Positions 28,148 through 36,980 of a stretch of 64,000 nt of DNA are shown here, one piece after another. This stretch comes from CAYRHJ01 sp964424105 (GTDB lineage: Bacteria > Planctomycetota > Phycisphaerae > UBA1845). The notes under the pieces are model-generated. The model worked only from the letters and a program-made list of their open reading frames with translations. It had not been told where the DNA came from and did not search any database. Both the position numbers and the translations under genes were made by a program. The stretch lies in assembly GCA_964424105.1 (NCBI GenBank), contig CAYRHJ010000028.1, positions 15,511-79,510 of the forward strand, given 5' to 3'. Within the stretch, counting starts at the first letter, position 1; each line of letters begins with the position of its first letter.

Positions 28148-28422
28148 CACTGATCCCCTTCAAGTTAATTTGGGTGAACCACGCAACACGGCGATTTTCC
28201 ACCGGATAGCCGTTTCCGTATCAATTACGATGATCGAAAGCCGATGTCCTTCTACAACCCATTGTATAGTCTGATGTCGTAACACTCCCCGCGTATTGCA
28301 TCGGCTTCGATCGTGTCCGCTTGAAAGGTCAGCCACCGCGGATCGAGTAGGGTTGAAAAGTCGGAAGTCGCCGCCCATCCCCCCCAAAATTCCCACGAAA
28401 CGAAAAATGCCATCAGGAAGGG

Positions 28423-29220
28423 TCAGCCACGCGAGGGGGTTTCCGGCAGGATCAACCATTCGGAAGGAATCTCAAATGCGTACAACAGGTCTAGAAAATG
28501 GGGTTCATCCAACGGCGTCACCTCGTACAAGGAAAGCGGGCCGACCTTTCTCGAAAACACATTCAAATCACTATCCACAGGGAGCGAGGTGTCCGCTTCG
28601 CGATCGGAGCGGTCGATGATCACCAGCGCCCCGGCGGTTTCAATCTTGCCGGTCAGGTAAATCGTGTCTTCGCTGATGCAGTTTGCGTAATTCATGCCGG
28701 TGACCACCAGGCCTTTCGGCATGGGTTTCAGGAGTAGCCCTTGTTCAAGTCGCTGAAAAAAAGTCATGGCGAATTCGCGATCATCCTTGCAAACCCATTC
28801 GGGCGCGAAATCGCGCGCCGCCGCCATGGAATAGGCTTGATCGAATGTGACGCGCGCGTAGGTCATCGGCGCCAACGAAGATGAATCATCTTCACCGAGA
28901 AAGGCCCAGACACGCCACAGCGCAATCGTTGAAATGACCACCGAAGCCGCGATGGCCAGACGGCGCGCCCAGACGGCAGCGCTTGTCATCGCGCGCTTGG
29001 CTGGCACACTTCCAACCAAGCCGGACTGAATCCGTGTCCAACTCTGGTCCGCGGACGGGGCTTGGTGCACTCTGCCAATGGATTCGTCCAATCGTTCTTG
29101 AAGGGCCAACGCCTCCGCGAGAATCGGATTGGACGCAAGCTCCTCCTCGAATGCGCGTTTCGCCGACGCATCAAGCAGATCGTCCAGATATTCATCCAAA
29201 CGATCGAGGGCGTTCGCCAT
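28423..29220 (-). CDS. Membrane anti-sigma factor-like protein
   Basis: About 265 aa from ATG 29220, which has GGGGA 7 nt upstream; ATG 29238, overlapping the sigma stop codon as ATGA, is also possible. The N-terminal 90 residues look like an anti-sigma cytoplasmic domain (LDRLDEYLDDLLDASAKRAFE; LASNPILAEALALQERL). One membrane segment follows (RRLAIAASVVISTIALWRVWAFLG), then an extracytoplasmic region. No HxxxCxxC zinc motif is seen. The position directly downstream of the ECF gene supports a sigma-binding role. Confidence 0.75.
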   Translation of the reverse strand: MANALDRLDEYLDDLLDASAKRAFEEELASNPILAEALALQERLDESIGRVHQAPSADQSWTRIQSGLVGSVPAKRAMTSAAVWARRLAIAASVVISTIALWRVWAFLGEDDSSSLAPMTYARVTFDQAYSMAAARDFAPEWVCKDDREFAMTFFQRLEQGLLLKPMPKGLVVTGMNYANCISEDTIYLTGKIETAGALVIIDRSDREADTSLPVDSDLNVFSRKVGPLSLYEVTPLDEPHFLDLLYAFEIPSEWLILPETPSRG

Positions 29221-29234
29221 GTCTCGTTCCCCGT

Positions 29235-29840
29235 TCATTTCAAGTCCGATCCGTGCTGATGCCGCGACTGCCCCAGCAAACCACGCAGAAATTTCCGCGA
29301 GCGATGTACGTGACTCATAGCCGTTCCCGGCGGGATGTCCATGATTTCCGCGATGCGCGAGTAATCCAGGCCTTCGACGATTCGTAGAATGACGCACGCT
29401 CGCGCTACGTCACCCAATTGGCTCAAGCCTTCCACCACCACCTCGTCCATCAACTTTCTATGTACGTCGGATGGCGTCGAATTCGGGTGTGAATCAGGAT
29501 TGGAGGGCGGGCGAAGCAGGGCCAGGCCCACCTCTTCGACGTTGGAAACTGGGCGACGTCGGCGTTCCTTCCTTGCAAGATTCAACGCCACGTACCGGAC
29601 CATCTTTCCCATCCAGGCGTCGAAACTGGTGCCTCGTCTATAGGTGTCGAATTTGCCCATGGCCACGATCGCCGCCTCTTGAACGACATCTTCCGCCAGC
29701 GCCCGCTCGCCAACAATTCCCAGCGCGATGCTCCAGAACAATCGAAATGAACGCTTGAATAGACGCGCGAAATTCTCGGCTGAATCGTCGGATGGATCCC
29801 GGCCCTCCTGGCCAGTCGAGCATGAATCGCTGAACACCAT
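29235..29840 (-). CDS. ECF-family RNA polymerase sigma factor
   Basis: About 201 aa. The sigma-2 region has ALGIVGERALAEDVVQEAAIVAMGKFDTYRRGTSFDAWM; the sigma-4 helix-turn-helix is near the end (LRIVEGLDYSRIAEIMDIPPGTAMSHVHRSRKFL). It directs RNA polymerase to stress or envelope promoters; targets are unknown. ATG 29840 is preferred to GTG 29855. It is translationally coupled to the anti-sigma-like gene. Confidence 0.9.
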   Translation of the reverse strand: MVFSDSCSTGQEGRDPSDDSAENFARLFKRSFRLFWSIALGIVGERALAEDVVQEAAIVAMGKFDTYRRGTSFDAWMGKMVRYVALNLARKERRRRPVSNVEEVGLALLRPPSNPDSHPNSTPSDVHRKLMDEVVVEGLSQLGDVARACVILRIVEGLDYSRIAEIMDIPPGTAMSHVHRSRKFLRGLLGQSRHQHGSDLK

Positions 29841-30254
29841 GCCGCCATAATACACTTATATGTCTGACAAGGACACGACCATTGCATCACGCGGACGCGC
29901 GTGATGGGACGCCTTTCGTCCGCTTAACAATCCGTCAGCGCTCGCCGGGCGATGGTCAATACCAGTATTGGTAATGGCCAATTCCACCGCGAATTCATCC
30001 GCAGCGATCGCGAACAAATTTCGGACAGCGGAGGCGATTTCTCGCAGATTCGCGGCCTCTTGGACGAAAATCGCGACTCGTACCGTCTTTTTATGGGTCA
30101 AGAGGGTTTTCCGGGCGACAGAAACCGAATAACCTATACATATAGCCGATGACGGTCCTTATATATTAGTATAGGCCGTCGGTGGGTGTACCATGTCGGG
30201 CTTGATGGACGAATCAGAATCTGATGGGATCATCGGTATGCGAAAGGAACTGCC
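29841..30254. promoter_or_regulatory. Divergent intergenic region with AT-rich inverted repeat
   Basis: The 414 nt between the sigma gene and the secreted protein gene contain no convincing CDS. An AT-rich patch at about 30130-30175 holds CCTATAC and GTATAGG 30-35 nt apart as an inverted repeat, with GCCGATGACGG/CCGTCGG complementarity just inside and outside, in otherwise GC-rich DNA. It could hold the promoters of one or both genes. Confidence 0.35.
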
Positions 30255-31142
30255 ATGAAACGTGCACTGGCTTCGATGTTGGTTTTTTCAATGGCTGCGA
30301 ATGTTTTTGCTCAGGAACGCGAACTCTCGCGTTCGCCGGATTCCAGTCGAGGGGGCTTGACGTTTCGCGCTGCCAGCGACGTGCCCCTGACTGGATTTGA
30401 TCGCCAGACCGTCGGATCAGCCGAGGTCTACGTCTCCAAAAAGGAGTTATTCAGCGCTAGGGATTTGACATCGGCCGAGGCTCGGGAGCGCGGGGCCAGT
30501 TTGCAGCTTGGCGCCGATGCAGCCAGCCGACTCGCATCGTTGTCCGGCGAGGGCAAAGCCAATCGATTGGTCGTCTTCGCCGACGGTGTGCCGAGTTTCG
30601 TCGGCGTCATCGACGGACCGATCACCGGCCAATCAGTGGTCCTGTCCGGGCTGTCCACGGATCAAGTCAGTCGGCTCCTGCGGGCGACGGGTCGCCCCGA
30701 TGTTGCAACGGATTTGCGGCTCGTTCCGGATCAGAGCATCGCTACGGCGGGGAATCTGATTCTTGTTGACGTCTTCGTGCGCCCCGTCCAAAACCTGCGA
30801 GGATATCAGGTCGGATTGGTGGTCACGGGTGGCGACAGCGGCAAGCTGGAACTGAAAGACGTCGTGATCGATGAAGGTCGCCAAGCCTACGTGTTTACGG
30901 GCATCGAGACGCTTCACGCCGTCGATGTAAAATCCAATCGAATGCTCAACGCGCTGCCGGCTGGAACGGTTCATCTCAAGGACGAATCCTATCTGGCCAC
31001 TTTCGTCTACCAGGTGTCGGGTGATGCCAAGGGAACCTTTCACGTCAGCGTGAACCAAGCCGGCGAGACGATGTTCCTTGACGAGAACGGAACGCAGGTG
31101 CTGATCGACCTGAATGCCGCAACGCAGATCACCGTTCGATGA
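30255..31142 (+). CDS. Secreted protein with cohesin-like domain
   Basis: 295 aa with a clear signal peptide (MKRALASMLVFSMAANVFAQ) and a ribosome binding site GAAAGGAA. The C-terminal half (about 165-290) has the beta-sandwich pattern seen in planctomycete cohesin-like proteins: LVDVFVRPVQNLRGYQVGL, then VIDEGRQAYVF and TFVYQVSGDAKGTFHVSV. Such proteins may bind dockerin-like tails, two of which are encoded in this window. The N-terminal half is unrecognised. Function and partner are inferred only. Confidence 0.65.
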   Translation: MKRALASMLVFSMAANVFAQERELSRSPDSSRGGLTFRAASDVPLTGFDRQTVGSAEVYVSKKELFSARDLTSAEARERGASLQLGADAASRLASLSGEGKANRLVVFADGVPSFVGVIDGPITGQSVVLSGLSTDQVSRLLRATGRPDVATDLRLVPDQSIATAGNLILVDVFVRPVQNLRGYQVGLVVTGGDSGKLELKDVVIDEGRQAYVFTGIETLHAVDVKSNRMLNALPAGTVHLKDESYLATFVYQVSGDAKGTFHVSVNQAGETMFLDENGTQVLIDLNAATQITVR

Positions 31143-31227
31143 TTCGCTGACTCGATGATTCGCTGACTCGATGATTCGATGACTCGATGATTCGCTGACT
31201 CGCTGATTCGATGACGCGCTGATTCGC
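31140..31227. repeat. Imperfect short tandem repeat (gatgattcgctgactc type)
   Basis: From the stop codon on, 'gattcgctgactcgatgatt'-like words repeat about eight to nine times with a basic period of about 9-10 nt. It is untranslated and lies just before a terminator. Confidence 0.8.
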
Positions 31228-31266
31228 AGAATCACGGAGTCAACGCCGAACAGCATCCATGCAACC

Positions 31267-31296
31267 AAGCCGCGCCCGGCACAGCGCGGCTTTTTT
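31267..31296 (+). terminator. Rho-independent terminator
   Basis: AAGCCGCGC pairs with GCGCGGCTT across an 8-nt loop and is followed by a T run. It ends transcription of the secreted protein gene at 30255. Confidence 0.85.
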
Positions 31297-31412
31297 CATT
31301 ACGGCGGTCGCGAAGTATGCCGTTGGTCGCCCACACCACATACGAGCCGCGAGCGCAAGCGCGCGGAATTCGCGTCCATCCGAACGGCACGTCGGTCATC
31401 GCACCATGTGAT

Positions 31413-33230
31413 CTACGATGCCTCGCGGGCCAACGGCGGATCGAGGATGGGCAGCTTGTCGAGTTCCTCTTCGATCTTGGTCACTTCCAGTTCTTCAAAC
31501 AAAACCGATGGCGCGATGATGGATGACGGCGGAGTCGCGCCGCCAAATCCGATCCCAATGTAGTTGTAAACAGCCTGCTCCGTCCCCGCGGCGACGATCC
31601 GCTTCAACGAACGAGCATGGATCGGCCCAAACTCCAGCCCCCGCACCAATTCCTCCCGGCCATCATCCACGTAGACCTTGTAGGCATAAACCGGATCGCC
31701 CAATCCGTCCTGTCTCCCGCGCTGAGCGCGCATGAAGAACGCGAAAATATCCGATTGACTCGACCCCAATCCCGGCGCTTTGATGGCCGCGACTCGCAGG
31801 CCATACTCCAACCCTTCTTCCTTGGCAGCTTCGATCAACTGTTTCTTCAGATCATCGTTGGACACACCTTCGTCGTCTGATATGAACAGGCAACCGATGG
31901 CGGCATCGATGCTCCCGCCTCCCGGTGCCCGCCGTCCATGTCCCGACGATCCCGAAAACTTCTTCGTTGGGATTCGAGACATGACCATTTTCTCCAGCGT
32001 GCCGTCCTTGACAATATCCACTCGACGCGCCTTCACGCCCTGGTCATCGATTCGGTAATGGCCGAAAAGAATCGTATCACCATGTTTCTTCATCGTGGGG
32101 TCGTCATAGACTTGGAAGGATTGCGGCAGAATTCGCTCGCCGACTTTCTTCTCCAGATTATCGGCGCCCTCGAACGTCCGGCGTTGCGTGCCCACGGGGT
32201 CCACGTCACCGGCCACGCCCGAGGCCAGCATCTTGCGAAACATCTGCGCCGCCGCCAACCCCTCAAACAACACCGGGCCCGTGTAGGATTCAAGATACGG
32301 CGCGCTGGCAGCCTTCGTTAACCGGGCCACCATCTCGTCCGCTTCCTTGAGCAACTCGTCCAGCGGCGGCAGATCCGCCATCGAGTCGCCGGAAAACGTC
32401 ACGCTGTCGGTCAGTTTCATGCCGTCCTCAGCCTGCGTCTCCGCCGAGATGACCAACAAGGCGCCGGCGTCGGATGATCGCACGCGCGACCCTTCGGAAT
32501 TCACCACAAAAGCGTTGCCCGCGCCGACAAACAGGCGGGCGCTGGAATCCTGAATGTCGTCATATTTTTTGAACTGAGCGGAAATCTTCTGGAGATGCGC
32601 TTCCCAGGTTTCGCGATCAAACACCAACTCGGCGCCCGGCTCGATCACCTCAATAGGTTCGCCGGATGTAAAATCATTGGGCCGATCAACGATGGTCTTG
32701 TCCTCCATGTAGGCGCGCTTCTTGGTCAACGTCTCGACGGCCTGCTTGTAATCGTTGTCCGTCGCCCACCAGACCGATTGACGGATGGCTAGATAATCGT
32801 CGTCAATGGGAAGCGAAGCACTCCCACCGGAACCACCACCGCCACCGAAGAAAAACCCGCCTCCTTCGCCGCCCGTGAAGTTGGTGTTGTCCAGCTCAAA
32901 AGACCCTACGCGAACCTGACTGTAGAACTGCCGAGACCGGCTCCGCTGCGAGTCCGTCAACGCGCCGTAGGAAGCCTGTAATTCGTATGTGATCGCGTCG
33001 TCCACCGAGTATTGAATAAAATACGGCTTCTCCAGGTCCTCCATCTGCAATTCCATCGATCGATTCATCTCGTCCACCAACGCCCGCATGATCACGTCGT
33101 TGTCAGGAATTATTTCGTCCGCAAAGTTGGCCGGAACGAACCACGCGACCAGAAACATAACCGTCCTGCTGAGTGAAACCGATTGGCCTGCCACGATAGG
33201 TGCTCCTTTTTTTCGGGTTGACTTCATCAT
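31413..33230 (-). CDS. TldE/PmbA-like protein, exported, lacking the zinc motif
   Basis: 605 aa with a possible signal peptide (SRTVMFLVAWFVPANFA). It has the overall TldD/PmbA layout and the C-terminal metalloprotease-like region (GHGRRAPGG, LVRGLEFGPIHARSLKRIVAAG, PSVLFEELEVTK), but where TldD carries HExxxH this protein has AAQMFRKMLASG, so it should be the inactive partner. It follows the zinc-motif-bearing homologue by only 14 nt on the same strand. Known TldD/TldE heterodimers are cytoplasmic and cleave unfolded or modified peptides; an exported pair would have a different job. Confidence 0.82.
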   Translation of the reverse strand: MMKSTRKKGAPIVAGQSVSLSRTVMFLVAWFVPANFADEIIPDNDVIMRALVDEMNRSMELQMEDLEKPYFIQYSVDDAITYELQASYGALTDSQRSRSRQFYSQVRVGSFELDNTNFTGGEGGGFFFGGGGGSGGSASLPIDDDYLAIRQSVWWATDNDYKQAVETLTKKRAYMEDKTIVDRPNDFTSGEPIEVIEPGAELVFDRETWEAHLQKISAQFKKYDDIQDSSARLFVGAGNAFVVNSEGSRVRSSDAGALLVISAETQAEDGMKLTDSVTFSGDSMADLPPLDELLKEADEMVARLTKAASAPYLESYTGPVLFEGLAAAQMFRKMLASGVAGDVDPVGTQRRTFEGADNLEKKVGERILPQSFQVYDDPTMKKHGDTILFGHYRIDDQGVKARRVDIVKDGTLEKMVMSRIPTKKFSGSSGHGRRAPGGGSIDAAIGCLFISDDEGVSNDDLKKQLIEAAKEEGLEYGLRVAAIKAPGLGSSQSDIFAFFMRAQRGRQDGLGDPVYAYKVYVDDGREELVRGLEFGPIHARSLKRIVAAGTEQAVYNYIGIGFGGATPPSSIIAPSVLFEELEVTKIEEELDKLPILDPPLAREAS

Positions 33231-33244
33231 TCATCCAGCCCTTC

Positions 33245-34957
33245 TTACATGCCGCGTTGGGCGATGGGCGGATCGAGAATGGGCGGTTTGTCCTGATCGC
33301 GCCTGCGTTTTTCGATTTCAATCTGTGACACCAGTATGCTGGGAGAAACCGCGGACACCGGGACCCAGCCGGACTCGGCCCCGCATGTCCCGTTGAACAC
33401 GGCTGGATCGTCGCCCGTGTAGATGATCTTGGTGAACGAGGTCAACGGCGTCCCGACAATATCCACACCCCGCACCAGCTCGTCAGGCCGACCATCCACG
33501 TAAACACGGTACACCACCACCGGCAGCACCTTGAACGATTGCGCCCCAAAACGCTGCGTGCTGGTAAACCCGCCCGTGATGTCTTCGAACAGGTATCCGT
33601 ATTCCTTACCCTGTGACTTGCACTCTTCCAGAAGCAAGTCCCGCAGCTTGTCAAAACTGACCGTCTTGTCTGACTTGACCGTCAGGTTGCCCTGCCGAGC
33701 CACGACCTTTCGACCCGGCTGCCGGCGACCATGACCGTTCGATTTCGGAAAACCCTCGACGGGCGAGCGGGACAGCAGAAACGTCTTCAAAATGCCGTTT
33801 TCCACCAGGGCGACGTTTTGCGAAGCCACACCCTCGTCGTCGAATCGGTAAAACCCGCGAAGGTCTTCGCCCTGAAACTCGGCTATCGTGGGGTTGTCGT
33901 AAACGCTCAGAAAATCGGGCAAGACTTCCTTGCCGACCTTATTGGTAAACGTCTGTCCTTCTTCGACGTCCTTTTGTCGATGCCCTTCCACGCGATGTCC
34001 GAAGATCTCGTGAAAAAACACGCCGCTGGCCCGGTTCAACAAAATCGCCGGACCCGTGTACGGCTCGACCAACGGCGCTTCGCGCAGCGCCTCGACCTTG
34101 GCGATCACTTTCTTGAACTCGCGTTCCAAGTCAGACTGCGACGGAAGCTTCGACTCCTGCGACGTGTTGAACAGAAAGCTTTGGCTCAGGTCCATGCCGT
34201 CTTCCGCTTTCGTACTCGCGCTCACGATCACGCGCAGCAGCTTTCGCCCCGTTTGAATGCTCGTGCCCTCGCTGGTAACCATGAACCGATTCCCAGCCGA
34301 CGCCGTCAGTCGAACGGACGATCCGTATATCAGCGGATGATCCAACGCGATCTTGGAAACCGCCCGCAATCGATCCGCCCAAGCCCCACGGTCCACGTCC
34401 ACCGCCACGACCGGCTCACCATGGACGTTGGCCTCCTCGCGGGAGAAGTCATCGGATTGATCCTCTTCCTCGACTTTCGTCTTCAAATTGGTTTGGACGC
34501 GCTGATACTTCTTGACGGCTGATTTGAAGGCCCGATCCGTCGCCAACCAGATGGCGTGCTTGATGGCGTCGGTATCGTCCTCCAGGGCGATCTGCGCCGC
34601 CCCGCCGAACATGTCCGAAGGATCGAATCCGAAATCACCGCGAATCTTATGGGTGTTATCCAGCCCGTGGTCACCGACCCGAACGTCGACGTCCAACAGG
34701 CGCTCCGCGTTGACGTCATCGCCCGTTAGCGCGCCCAATTCGGCGCCGATGTTCACCGATTTTTCGTCCGTAATCGTATAGGCGATGTAGTACGGCTTGA
34801 CGTCGCCCGACATCGACAGCTTATCCATGCTGTACCGCAGTTCATCGCCCAACAGCTTGATCAGTGCGTGATCCGGCTTGTCCGCTGCGTCCGCATGGAC
34901 AACCAGCACCGTGACCGCAACGAACACCGTCCATTTCCAAGTTGCCGTGTGACTCAT
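33245..34957 (-). CDS. TldD-like metalloprotease, exported, with HExxxH motif
   Basis: 570 aa from ATG 34957, preceded by GGAG; the open frame extends to 35044. A signal peptide is visible (WKWTVFVAVTVLVVHADA). The zinc site is FFHEIFGHRVEGHRQ, the HExxxH plus downstream Glu pattern of TldD proteases. The glycine-rich NGHGRRQPGRK segment and the C-terminal VRGVDIVGTPLTSFTKI region also fit the family. It is the first gene of a two-gene operon with a zinc-less homologue, so the pair probably forms a heterodimer outside the cytoplasm. Confidence 0.85.
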   Translation of the reverse strand: MSHTATWKWTVFVAVTVLVVHADAADKPDHALIKLLGDELRYSMDKLSMSGDVKPYYIAYTITDEKSVNIGAELGALTGDDVNAERLLDVDVRVGDHGLDNTHKIRGDFGFDPSDMFGGAAQIALEDDTDAIKHAIWLATDRAFKSAVKKYQRVQTNLKTKVEEEDQSDDFSREEANVHGEPVVAVDVDRGAWADRLRAVSKIALDHPLIYGSSVRLTASAGNRFMVTSEGTSIQTGRKLLRVIVSASTKAEDGMDLSQSFLFNTSQESKLPSQSDLEREFKKVIAKVEALREAPLVEPYTGPAILLNRASGVFFHEIFGHRVEGHRQKDVEEGQTFTNKVGKEVLPDFLSVYDNPTIAEFQGEDLRGFYRFDDEGVASQNVALVENGILKTFLLSRSPVEGFPKSNGHGRRQPGRKVVARQGNLTVKSDKTVSFDKLRDLLLEECKSQGKEYGYLFEDITGGFTSTQRFGAQSFKVLPVVVYRVYVDGRPDELVRGVDIVGTPLTSFTKIIYTGDDPAVFNGTCGAESGWVPVSAVSPSILVSQIEIEKRRRDQDKPPILDPPIAQRGM

Positions 34958-35181
34958 GTTACGTACTCCGATTGATGCGCCGTTCCCGTTCGTCTCCCAA
35001 GCCATCCACGGGACATGTCTTCCGTGGTCACATCCTACCACCAATTCGGATTGTGCCCAACTGCCTCGACAAATCCAGACTTAACCGTGCCGCAAGCGGA
35101 AGGCAGCAAGTGGTCCCATGACGCGCTCGCCCGGATCGCGGGCGGGTTTTCTGAATCCAAACGCCCGATTCCAAAAAATGC

Positions 35182-35203
35182 TGCATAGATTTGCATATTA
35201 TGC
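35182..35203 (+). promoter_or_regulatory. Candidate ArgR operator / promoter element upstream of argR-argG-argH
   Basis: TGCATA (35182-35187) is followed by the perfect palindrome GCATATTATGC (35193-35203), an AT-rich island 14 nt before the argR ATG. It resembles the short AT-rich half-sites bound by ArgR, which suggests autoregulation, but the match to a consensus was made by eye only. Confidence 0.4.
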
Positions 35204-35217
35204 CGAAGGGAGCTAGG

Positions 35218-35676
35218 ATGACGCCCGCCGTGTCCAAGGAAGATCGCCATGCCAGGATTCTGCGGCTGGTTCGCGACCAACCGGTTTCGACCCAGGCGGG
35301 CCTGACGACTCGCCTGGTTCGCAGCGGCATCGACGTGGATCAGTCCACCCTCAGCCGCGACCTGGCTGAACTGGGCATCCGCAAGGTGCAGGGAGCGTAT
35401 CGCGTTGCGGACCGCAACGGCGACCGGGCGGACCAACCGGCCAACTACGCGTTCGCGGTGCGGTGGTTTACGCCCTGTGGACCAAACCTGGTGGTGATCG
35501 CCACGGAGGTTGGGCAGGCCCATCCCGTGGCCCTGTTCATCGAATCGCACAATGAACCGTCGATTCTGGCGACCCTGGCGGGTGATGACACGATCTACTT
35601 GGCCACGCGTTCGCGGAAATCGCAGACCGTCGCCCTGCGACGTTTGAAACAGTGGTTCGGAGAAAAGAAACGATGA
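35218..35676 (+). CDS. argR: Arginine repressor ArgR
   Basis: 152 aa from ATG 35218 (GGGAG at 35209-35213). The N-terminal winged helix is clear (TQAGLTTRLVRSGIDVDQSTLSRDL), and the C-terminal domain carries the arginine-binding ATLAGDDTIYLATRS segment with the Asp pair. It represses arginine biosynthesis when arginine is plentiful. Its stop overlaps the argG start as ATGA, so repressor and enzymes are made from one transcript. Confidence 0.9.
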   Translation: MTPAVSKEDRHARILRLVRDQPVSTQAGLTTRLVRSGIDVDQSTLSRDLAELGIRKVQGAYRVADRNGDRADQPANYAFAVRWFTPCGPNLVVIATEVGQAHPVALFIESHNEPSILATLAGDDTIYLATRSRKSQTVALRRLKQWFGEKKR

Positions 35677-36980
35677 AATTGTCAAAATGTGTGTTGGCCT
35701 ATTCCGGCGGGTTGGACACGTCGGCCATCGTTCTGTGGCTGGTCGAGATGGGATACGAAGTTCACTGCGTTCTGGTGGACGTGGGGCAGGCTGAAGACCT
35801 CCCGCAGCTCTGCGCTCAAGCCCAGAACCTGGGGGCTAAGTCAGCCGTCGTGCGCGATGCCAAGCCAGCCTTGTTGTCCTCGGTTGTTCCATTCGCCATA
35901 GGCCTGGGTGCGACCTACGAAGGCTGCTATCGATTGGGTACGTCGCTGGCCCGTCCCTTCATCGCCCTCGAACAGGTGCGCCGGGCCAGGGAACTGGGCG
36001 GGGCGACGCTGGTCCATGGCGCCACCGGCAAGGGAAACGATCAAATCCGATTCGAGTTTGCCTATCGCTCGTTGGCGCCGTCGTACCCCGTCTTGGCCCC
36101 TTGGAAGTCCTGGTCATTCGCCGGCCGCGAGGACCTGGTCAACTATCTGAATGAAAAGGGCTTCCCCAACGCCTTCGCATTGACCAAGACTTTCAGCCTC
36201 GACGAAAATCTGTGGCATCTCAGCATTGAAGGAGGCCCCCTCGAAGACCCGCATCACGAGCTTGACGTAGCCGACGTGCTGGCACGGTTTGACGACCGCT
36301 TTTGTGGACGGAACCATTCATCATTGATTGCGAACGAACGGTCGCACGTTCGAATCGGTTTCCGCGACGGCATCCCGGTGTCCGTCAATGGCACCGTTCA
36401 GCCATTGGAGGATATTCTCGGCACGTTGAACGCGGCCTATCGCCACGCCCATTGGGCATGGGACCTCGTCATTGAAAACCGTTTCACGGGCATCAAGTCC
36501 CGCGGCATCTACATCAATCCCGCAGCCAAGGTTCTTCATTGTGCCGTTGACGCATTGGCTCGCTGCTGCCTCAATAAGGTCGCCTACGACGAGTACGTCG
36601 CCCTGGGGCGGCGGTATGGCGAGGCGATCTATCGCGGGGAATATTTTTCAATCCAACGCGTCGCCCTTGAAGCCGCGGCCTCGGCGCTGTTGGCGCATCT
36701 GAACGGCGATGTCACCGTTTCAACAGCCGGCGGGCTTTATGCCTCGTCGATAAAAGCCGCCCACGGACTATTCACCCGGTCGGCCGCGACATTTGACAAA
36801 AGTGCGTTCGATCACAAGCTGGCAGACGGTTTCATCGCGTTGAGTTGGCTGACCTCGATCGGTCGCCCATGTGACGAGTTTTGCCATGAAAGCAATGTGG
36901 AATCAACAAACACCGCTGCATCCCTCGTTCGCCAAGATCAATCACTGCCTGAACGAGGATTGGTTTCTGCTGCCCCATGA
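35673..36980 (+). CDS. argG: Argininosuccinate synthase
   Basis: 435 aa. It joins citrulline and aspartate with ATP. The PP-loop is VLAYSGGLDTSAIVLWL near the start; HGATGKGNDQIRFE and ARPFIALEQV are further family signatures. The start overlaps argR by 4 nt. The last 30 or so residues (from about SNVESTNTAAS) go beyond the usual about 400-residue enzyme and lie on DNA that also encodes the start of argH in another frame. This long out-of-frame overlap is unusual; an indel near the 3' end could explain it. Confidence 0.93.
   Translation: MKLSKCVLAYSGGLDTSAIVLWLVEMGYEVHCVLVDVGQAEDLPQLCAQAQNLGAKSAVVRDAKPALLSSVVPFAIGLGATYEGCYRLGTSLARPFIALEQVRRARELGGATLVHGATGKGNDQIRFEFAYRSLAPSYPVLAPWKSWSFAGREDLVNYLNEKGFPNAFALTKTFSLDENLWHLSIEGGPLEDPHHELDVADVLARFDDRFCGRNHSSLIANERSHVRIGFRDGIPVSVNGTVQPLEDILGTLNAAYRHAHWAWDLVIENRFTGIKSRGIYINPAAKVLHCAVDALARCCLNKVAYDEYVALGRRYGEAIYRGEYFSIQRVALEAAASALLAHLNGDVTVSTAGGLYASSIKAAHGLFTRSAATFDKSAFDHKLADGFIALSWLTSIGRPCDEFCHESNVESTNTAASLVRQDQSLPERGLVSAAP

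Noticed and set aside
29856..30101. Minus-strand 81-aa ORF upstream of the sigma gene
   Set aside because: It has no family resemblance and no good ribosome binding site, and it lies in what is probably promoter DNA.
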